From: Valencia hispanica
Taxonomy: Eukaryota; Chordata; Actinopteri; Cyprinodontiformes; Valenciidae
DNA length: 64,000 nt
Reading direction: 5' to 3'
NCBI GenBank assembly: GCA_963556495.2
Contig: OY747707.1
Coordinates: 4,672,001 to 4,736,000 of the forward strand
The notes beneath the pieces were generated by a model. That model was not told where the DNA came from. It made no database searches and saw only the letters and a program-made list of their open reading frames with translations. Shown here in pieces: positions 57,318 through 64,000 of the stretch. Numbering within the stretch: position 1 is the first letter of the stretch; each line of letters opens with the position of its first letter. The position numbers and the translations under genes are program-made.

Positions 57318-58310
57318 GATGTTTAATAGTTATGCTTAATGTCACGTTAAATAACACTACATTCTCTCAACCATTTTTCCTATTAAAGTTGTCCCTTTGT
57401 TTTCTTCTTGTTTTTTCATGTACAAATCTTATAAAGTGAGTGACCAGGCGAGAGATGCTAGTCATTAGCCTCTTCGATGCTAACGGCCTATCATGAATCA
57501 GATCAGTAGCTGGCTTTAGAATGGATATAGCCTCCTGCGGCAGGGAAGTAGTATTAATTTTGGCTCTAATACTACTCCAATCCAGCACAGGCGAGGTTTT
57601 ACCATGCAATGAAAAACGTCAGACCTACATGACGACTTCGCCTCAGGATGTGACCGTATTGAAGTACAAGCGCTGTTAATCTCTTCTAATGGGTCCATGA
57701 GGCATCATCTGACTAACATGATTGCTCCACTGGTGCCTCTTCTGAACATCCCAGCTCCCTATAAGTCAAACCATTAACATCCCCATCACTTGTCCGTATG
57801 TGAACCAAATTACTTTGTGGTTCCAGCAATGAAGCACCCAGAAGAAATTCTCCAATCTCAAACAGTTGTATGGGTCACTGTTCTGCTGACAAACTTCAAT
57901 GTTGGTGGTACCGACCCAGAAAACACATCAATGTCCAAACCAATTTAGAGGGGAATCATATTCAAGTTACAGACTGCTCCTAAAAACGTTTTACTACAGG
58001 TAATACAGCTGAAACAAGAATAAAAACACACACACAAAAAAAATCTACGATTGATGAGAAATTTAAAAGGACAACTGGATTTAAGCAAAAGAAAATCCTC
58101 AAAATCCAACCAGTATTTAATTATTTAAAAAACTTGACAAAACATCATATATTATAGGTTAAGAATAAATCAACATTAACATCAACATTAGAAGTTGGGA
58201 ATAAATTAATTTTAATTTTATGAAGTCACCTAAATTCAACCATTCATTAAAAATGGCCAAGAAACCAACTGTTAATCAGAAATAAAAACTTAATCAAATG
58301 TTTTTTTAAT
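57318..58310. other. Unannotated stretch, no recognisable gene
   Basis: AT-rich text with ATTAACATCAACATTAG-like internal repetition around 58155-58200. No gene recognised. Confidence 0.45.
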
Positions 58311-60517
58311 GCCGATGGTGGGGGAGGATGCCGGACAGACCTGGAAGGCCTAAACGTGTTGTGAGGGTCTGCTGGGAACGTCTGGCAGAGTCTCCTGTCA
58401 GAAGGAGCTTTAGCTCACACCTCCGGCAGAACTTTGAACACGTCCCGGGGGAGGCGGGGGACATCGAGTCCGAGTGGACCATGTTCCGCGCCTCCATTGC
58501 CGAGGCGGCTGACCGAAGCTGTGGCCGCAAGGTGGTCGGTGCCTGTCGCGGCGGCAACCCCCGAACCCGGTGGTGGACACCGGCGGTAAGGGATGCTGTC
58601 AGGCTGAAGAAGGAGTCCTACCGGGTCTTTTTGGCTTGTGGGACCCCTGAAGCAGCTGATAGGTACCGACAGGCCAAGCGGGATGCGGCTTGGATGGTTG
58701 CTGAGGCAAAAACTCGGGCGTGGGAGGAGTTTGGAGAGACCATGGAAAACGACTTCCGTACGGCTTCGAAGCGATTCTGGTCCACCATCCGGCGTCTCAG
58801 GGGGGGAAAGCGGTCTGCCACCAACACTGTTTACAGTGGGGATGGTGTGCTGCTGACCTCGACGCGGGACGTTTTGGGTCGGTGGATGGAATACTTCGAA
58901 GACCTCCTCAATCCCACCAGCACGCCTTCCAATCTGGAAGCAGGGTTTGGGGACTTGGGGTCGGGCTCTCCAATCTCTGGTGCCGAGGTCACCGAGGTCG
59001 TTAAAAAGCTCCTCGGTGGCAAGGCTCCGGGGGTGGATGAGATTCGACCGGAGTTCCTCAAGGCTCTGGATGTTGTGGGGCTGTGTTGGTTAACGCGGCT
59101 CTGCAATATTGCGTGGACATCGGGGGCAGTTCCCTTGGATTGGCAGACCGGGGTGGTGGTCCCCCTGTTTAAAAAGGGGGACCACAGGGTGTGTTCCAAC
59201 TACAGGGGGATCACACTTCTGAGCCTCCCTGGTAAGGTCTATTCAGGGGTTCTGGAGAGGAGGGTCCGACGGATAGTCGAACCTCGGATCCAGGAGGAAC
59301 AATGCGGTTTTCGTCCTGGCCGTGGAACACTGGACCAGCTCTACACCCTCAGCGGGGTCCTGGAGGGTGCGTGGGTGTTCGCCCAACCGGTCTACATGTG
59401 TTTTGTGGACTTGGAGAAGGCGTTCGACCGTGTCCCTCGGGGGGCCCTGTGGGGGGTGCTCCGGGAGTATGGGGTACCGGGCCCCTTGATACGGGCTGTT
59501 AGGTCCCTGTACGACCGGTGCCAGAGTTTGGTTCGCATTGCCGGCAGTAAGTCGGGCTTGTTTCCGGTGAGAGTTGGACTCCGCCAAGGTTGCCCTTTGT
59601 CACCGATCCTGTTCCTAACTTTTATGGACAGGATTTCTAGGCGCAGCCAAGGCGTTGCGGGGATCCGTTTTGGTGGCCTCAGGATCGGGTCTCTGCTTTT
59701 TGCAGATGATGTGGTCCTGTTGGCTTCATCGGAGCGTGATCTACAGCTTTCGCTGGAGCTGTTCGCAGCCGAGTGTGAAGCGGCTGGGATGAGAATCAGC
59801 ACCTCCAAATCCGAGGCCATGGTCTTGAGCCGGAAAAGGGTGGGGTGCCTCCTCCGGGTCAGGGATGGGGTCCTTCCCCAAGTGGAGGAGTTTAAGTATC
59901 TGGGGGTCTTGTTCACGAATGAGGGAAAAATGGAGCGGGAGATCGATAGACGGATTGGTGGGGCGTCTGCAGTTATGCGGGCGCTCTACCGGTCTGTCGT
60001 GGTGAAGAGAGAGCTGAGCCAAAAGGCGAAGCTCTCGATTTACCGGTCGATCTACGTTCCTACCCTCATCTATGGTCACGAACTCTGGGTGGTGACCGAA
60101 AGAACGAGATCACGGATACAAGCGGCTGAAATGAGTTTCCTCCGCAGAGTGTCTGGGCTCTCCCTTAGAGATAGGGTGAGAAGCTCAGTCATCCGGAGGG
60201 GGCTCAGAGTAGAGCCGCTGCTTCTCCACATCGAGAGGAGTCAGTTGAGGTGGCTCGGGCATCTGGTCAGGATGCCTCCTGGACGCCTCCCTGGTGAGGT
60301 GTTTCAGGCACGTCCCACCGGGAGGAGGCCCAGGGGAAGGCCCAGGACACGCTGGAGGGACTATGTTTCTCGGCTGGCCTGGGAGCGCCTTGGGGTTCCT
60401 CCCGAGGAGCTGGAACAAGTGGCTGGGGAGAGGGAAGTCTGGGTCTCTTTGTTTAGGCTGCTGCCCCCGCGACCCGACCCCGGATAAGCGGAAGAAAATG
60501 GATGGATGGATGGAACA
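58311..60517 (+). mobile_element. 5'-truncated LINE with (ATGG)n tail
   Basis: GC-rich insert in AT-rich surroundings. It begins abruptly near 58311 inside the coding region and ends GGATAAGCGGAAGAAAATGG with four ATGG-type units. Endonuclease and any first reading frame are missing, the usual result of incomplete reverse transcription. The flanks share about 45 bases of similarity (58246-58290 and 60529-60572), possibly an expanded or decayed target duplication. Confidence 0.9.
58328..60487 (+). CDS. LINE reverse transcriptase, 719 residues, open throughout
   Basis: This encodes the reverse transcriptase and C-terminal part of a non-LTR retrotransposon ORF2, the enzyme that copies element RNA into DNA at the target site. 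Visible motifs, by residue: GKAPGVDEIRPEFLK at 231-245, VVPLFKKGDHRVCSNYRGI at 277-295, FRPGRGTLDQLY at 328-339, FVDLEKAFDRV at 359-369 (first catalytic Asp 361), GLRQGCPLSPILF at 417-429, and the catalytic box FADD at 458-461. The C-terminal part has WLGHLVRMP at 642-650 and RPRTRWRDYV at 671-680. The first Met is simply the first one after the truncation point and not the native start; the upstream endonuclease is gone. All catalytic residues are intact and there is no stop, so the copy is young or recently inserted. Clade is uncertain: features fit RTE/I-group-like fish LINEs, and I would not name it without alignment. Confidence 0.95.
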   Translation: MPDRPGRPKRVVRVCWERLAESPVRRSFSSHLRQNFEHVPGEAGDIESEWTMFRASIAEAADRSCGRKVVGACRGGNPRTRWWTPAVRDAVRLKKESYRVFLACGTPEAADRYRQAKRDAAWMVAEAKTRAWEEFGETMENDFRTASKRFWSTIRRLRGGKRSATNTVYSGDGVLLTSTRDVLGRWMEYFEDLLNPTSTPSNLEAGFGDLGSGSPISGAEVTEVVKKLLGGKAPGVDEIRPEFLKALDVVGLCWLTRLCNIAWTSGAVPLDWQTGVVVPLFKKGDHRVCSNYRGITLLSLPGKVYSGVLERRVRRIVEPRIQEEQCGFRPGRGTLDQLYTLSGVLEGAWVFAQPVYMCFVDLEKAFDRVPRGALWGVLREYGVPGPLIRAVRSLYDRCQSLVRIAGSKSGLFPVRVGLRQGCPLSPILFLTFMDRISRRSQGVAGIRFGGLRIGSLLFADDVVLLASSERDLQLSLELFAAECEAAGMRISTSKSEAMVLSRKRVGCLLRVRDGVLPQVEEFKYLGVLFTNEGKMEREIDRRIGGASAVMRALYRSVVVKRELSQKAKLSIYRSIYVPTLIYGHELWVVTERTRSRIQAAEMSFLRRVSGLSLRDRVRSSVIRRGLRVEPLLLHIERSQLRWLGHLVRMPPGRLPGEVFQARPTGRRPRGRPRTRWRDYVSRLAWERLGVPPEELEQVAGEREVWVSLFRLLPPRPDPG

Positions 60518-60598
60518 ATAATTCAGAAATTGAAAATGGCAAAAAATAAACTTATTTAGAAATAAAAAATAACAAAACTAACCTAAAAGATATAACTA

Positions 60599-60680
60599 GG
60601 GCTGGGCGATATGGAAAAAAAATTATATCATAATATTTTTTATATCAGTGGATCTTGATACATCGGCCCAAAGAAAAAGA
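60599..60680. repeat. Terminal fragment of GGGCTGGGCGATATGG-type element
   Basis: AGGGCTGGGCGATATGG is followed by ATAT-rich text. Same start word as 23142-23220; the remainder is lost. Confidence 0.4.
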
Positions 60681-60734
60681 GAGAGGCGGCTGCACATGCC
60701 GGCCGGCCCCGACACCCACAGGCAACAGAGATGA

Positions 60735-60815
60735 TTAGCATTCATAATTGGAATCACAAACATCTTAGCTTTCCAGTGATGTATAATATGTATATGTTTA
60801 TAGAAAGGGTGTCCC
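60735..60815 (+). repeat. Repeat X, short third copy
   Basis: GGAATCACAAACATCTTAGC and GTATAATATGTATATG match the 3' part of repeat X copies 1 and 2. Confidence 0.5.
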
Positions 60816-61659
60816 AAAAAAAACACAGATTTGACATGGAAGTTTGTCATTTACCGCATGTGGGACATTTTCACTGCTTATTTTCACCAGAAAAAGCCTT
60901 ACATTTATAGCACCCCCTACAGTTTGATAAGAGCATTTTCAGTACTAAAGGTAACAGAAGTTACTACTCTGATATGTTGGATATTTGAACAGAGCTGAAT
61001 GAATGAACGTCCCTGGAAGAAAAAACTGTTTTCTGTTCAGTTCCTCTGAGAATCTCTCTAAAAGCTCCAGAAAAGCAGCAGAGGAGACAGGAAACATAGA
61101 AACTGACGTCTGTTGGGACGAAGGCGGGGAAAGAAACACTGTAAGGGAGGAACAGTTCAAAGGAACTAGACTTATGAAAGGTGACTAGAGTCAGCATTCT
61201 TCCTGTCTCGCTCAAATTAAAGCGAAAAGTCTTTGTTCTGTATGCAGAACCCAGTTAGAACCCAGAACCAGTTTCAGGAGTCAGCAGGAAAAAATTCTGC
61301 TGTGCAACACAACGCAGCCGGAGCCACATACTTCGTCCTCTGATGCTGTAGCATTTGGTTACCAGAAGAAACATCCTGGTCATAGTTTAACCTCTGTCAC
61401 TGAACTGTTGCATGCATGTCCAGTTAAAGAGGGAAATGTGAATATTTTGCAGATAGCTGCAGCAGTAAGAGCTTTTGTTTAAACTAGAGGCTTGGAGTTC
61501 TGAAAAAATACTGTCATGGTGAAAAGAAAGCACACCAGGCTCCAAAACGATTTAAATCTAACCTCAAATGGACAAAATACCCAAAAGATGGTGATATAGT
61601 TTCCATCTTCGCAAAAATAAAGATATCGTCAGTGACCTTAGAGAAGCAACTTTTTGCTG
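60816..61659. other. Unannotated stretch, no recognisable gene
   Basis: No feature recognised. Confidence 0.45.
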
Positions 61660-61820
61660 ACCATCAACCTGGGAAGGGTCATAAGGTCATTTTTAAATTT
61701 CCCAGAGGAACTTTGCCGAGGGATTAATAAAGTTACACCTATCTATCCGTCCACAAGAGCAAAACATCTCAGACATCCCAGCAGATTCAGCCCAAGGTCA
61801 GAGCGTGAAGCTCAGAGGTA
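61660..61820 (+). pseudogene. Tc1-like transposase N-terminal fragment
   Basis: CTGGGAAGGGTCATAAGGTC and TCAGCCCAAGGTCAGAGCG match, in reverse, the minus-strand Tc1 relic at 36465-36620 (RFSPRSEREAQ here, TFSPRSERETQ there). No further transposase follows. Confidence 0.5.
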
Positions 61821-61866
61821 CAGGGCGTTCTGGTGGGGGTACAGGGCGTTCTGGTGGTATAAGGCG
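61818..61866 (+). repeat. Short tandem repeat, unit about 21 bp
   Basis: GTACAGGGCGTTCTGGTGG occurs twice in tandem with a third partial unit (GTATAAGGCGTTAGG). Confidence 0.7.
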
Positions 61867-64000
61867 TTAGGCAGCGTATTCATTCTCTGCTCTCTTTTTG
61901 TCTCTGTCACTCACGCGTCTCTCGCACACACATACACACACACACATATATGCCAGAAAAGGTCCTAAGGTCCTAAGGTGATCCAGCACGTCTGTCTGGA
62001 TCACCTGTGGAAGACGTCCTCTACCTTTCTGGTTCCTCCTCAGGTGCCTCGCCGTCCGGATCAGATTCCGGATCAAATCGAAACGCCATTACATAGTTAT
62101 AGTAGCCGATAACTGAGCCATTACTGTCGTGGTGAAGCTAGAGACGTAATGAGGACGGATGGATGTGTGGATGCATGATCAAATATTTTATTAGGCCTGT
62201 AATTTGTAAACAGATTATTATTCAACACACAATATAATTAGGCCTAAACCTAATTACATTTCATACATAGGGTAATATTGGAATTTGGGCAATTTGTGGT
62301 GCGCAAATGCATGTCTGTCAAAGTTTCATCAGAATGGACGTTAGAGACACAATTGACAATAGAGGCGCATGGCTTGGGCCCCTCCCACCAAAACTAGGTC
62401 GTTCTGTGCTAATGCTAAAAGAAGGGCCACCTAGTAGGGGCTGCAATTCTACAACCAAGGCTGAGCTACGGCTAACGATCCTTTGATACAGTATTAAGGT
62501 ACTTAGAGTGTGACTAAAAAGGGCCCAGACGTCGATGGGAATTTCATGCCAGGGCACTTTAAGCTGCGGTAGGTGTAGTGCAAATTGTGAGAAGCCCCGT
62601 TTTCTCATCCCATTAGCTTATCTCTCTCAACAACGATTGACCAATTAATCAGGAAATTGCTTTGCAGAGACTTCCATTAATCAAAAAGGACAACCTTCAC
62701 GACAAGAGAAGAAGTCCTTGTGACATTCTGGCTTCGATTAGGAGGAAAAAAAACCTTCAAAAAGGTTGAAACACAAACAGGGGAAGGGATAAAAAGCTGA
62801 TCATGAGAGAAAAAGAAGGAGCCAAAGACAACGTTGGGTCCAACCAGGCGCTGTTGTTTGGTTCTGATCACTGGAAGTGTTTGAACATAATGAGGCTGAT
62901 CACATCAGTTTTCTCCCCATCATTAGCTCCTCTCATCTCGGCTGTAACCGACCCAGCCGCCGTCTTTAAATGTCAATCGCCGACAGATGGTTCTGAATAC
63001 TGAAGCATAGTCACCTGAGAAATCTTAGTACAACCACTGAAGGGGGTCTCTAGCTTTGAAGTGGATTGCTAAGAAGTCAAGAGTAAAGTAAGGATGGGGC
63101 TGCAGCTTCACAATTGTTCCAGGGTATCTTTATGATGTTTCGTTTTTCTGATATAACCAAGAAAACATCTATACCACGCCTGTAGTTTGCAGCATTTAAC
63201 AGTGAAACAGGTATGATGAATTTAATTGCATTGCTAAAAAGGTCCAGAGATCCCTGGGTTTGAATCTACGCTGTAGCAAGAAATCTTCCTTAAAAGTCCA
63301 GTGAACCACCCGGTATTCACGAGGGTTGGGGACCTCAATCCCTCTCTAAAAACACTCCCAACCGTCTATTTTAATACTTCAGACACCACATATATCTTAA
63401 TATGCATTAATATTAACAGTGGAAACCGTCCCGGCAGAAGCCAACGTCTATAGTCTTCCTTATCTTCGCTCTTTGGAGTACAGCCAATCAGCAGCAAGGA
63501 AACTGAATGCTTAAAATCTATTTGCTCACTACAGATTTCTACTGTTGCAGCTTTGGTGCATGAAGTTCTGCAAGGTTTTACAGGACCGGTACCGGGGGTT
63601 GGGGGTACCGCTCCTTTAAACTGGACACTTTCAAGTCGTTCTACGTTCTTCGTCGTAGACTGTGAAGAGAGTCCTCACCAAGTAGGATAAACCTGGTTTA
63701 ATTCTGTTTGGTCTGGGTAGAGGAGATTAGGTCTAGGATTAATATATCCATTTTCTGTGGTTAAAATAAGTCTGTCAACTTGTTAACCACTGTTTATTCG
63801 TGGTCGTCTGTCGCTGTACACCGACCCTGAATGTTGCATGCTTTTGTGTTTTATTATTTCACTTTGGTCGCAACCAGAAGCAGTATATTATATTGTATTA
63901 TTTCCCAGCTTGTTTTATTGTCCGCTGTGGTCGGCGCGTGTCTGTTTAGACAGGTCGCGTGGCCTCAGTTGAGCCCCTTTTATTGTCATCCCCTTCCCTT
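61867..64000. other. Unannotated stretch to end of window
   Basis: A CA/TA microsatellite lies at 61925-61950. About 62560-62720 is repeat-free with several TTAATCA words and could be conserved non-coding sequence, which is a guess. No gene recognised. Confidence 0.4.

Noticed and set aside
59392..59916. 174-codon minus-strand frame, and other frames opposite the LINE
   Set aside because: These are antisense or shifted shadows of the LINE reverse transcriptase gene.

Overview
The window reads as a stretch of vertebrate nuclear DNA, almost certainly from a teleost fish. The evidence is the repeat content: many Tc1-like, hAT, pogo-like and piggyBac-like DNA transposon relics, L2-type LINE fragments with AATAAA/GAATTGAATTGA tails, and a GC-rich LINE ending in (ATGG)n with a matching tRNA-like SINE fragment. 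There are no bacterial-type operons, CRISPR arrays or rRNA genes. I could not recognise any host protein-coding exon, so the window is best read as intergenic or large-intron sequence dominated by decayed mobile elements. This assessment was made by eye; short host exons could be missed.

Layout. 0-8 kb: an AT-rich start, a hAT relic with a BED-like zinc finger (2.6-3.5 kb), a pogo-like element with both terminal repeats (4.8-5.7 kb), and a LINE 3' end on the minus strand (7.4-7.8 kb). 8-13.7 kb: first copies of two local repeat families (8.0-8.8 kb and the hAT 3' half at 9.4-10.3 kb), a piggyBac-like non-autonomous element (12.0-12.5 kb) and a Tc1-like terminus (13.3-13.7 kb). 13.7-31.3 kb: a hAT element with a perfect 8-bp target duplication (16.3-16.9 kb) inside a GC-rich repeat, a Tc1-derived inverted-repeat element (17.9-18.1 kb), a SINE-like fragment (22.7 kb), a second hAT 3' half (26.3-27.0 kb), and a Tc1-like transposon (29.2-30.8 kb) that carries a nested element and abuts a LINE fragment. 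31.3-41.5 kb: a retroviral-type primer-binding-site match (33.4 kb), an L2-type LINE split cleanly by a piggyBac-like insertion (34.7 kb), a Tc1 relic (36.2-36.8 kb), a second pogo-like copy (38.2-38.6 kb) and a hAT element with a perfect 8-bp target duplication (40.6-41.5 kb). 41.5-57.3 kb: an internally deleted hAT with a CGGBP1-like N-terminal zinc-finger fragment (43.8-44.8 kb), the second copy of the 8-kb repeat (44.9-45.6 kb), several Tc1 relics, an ACATGT-rich tract (52.6 kb) and a Tc1-like transposon on the minus strand (56.4-57.3 kb). 57.3-64 kb: the only long intact reading frame, a 719-residue LINE reverse transcriptase (58.3-60.5 kb), then mostly plain sequence.

How the parts work together. 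There is no gene network to describe. The relationships are those of a transposon graveyard: autonomous LINE and DNA elements, short derivatives that share their ends, and elements nested inside older elements, which gives a relative order of insertion at several places. I found no convincing undescribed biological system. The observations most worth follow-up are the CGGBP1-type hAT element, the primer-binding-site match with no obvious provirus, and the two repeat families that sit next to each other twice.
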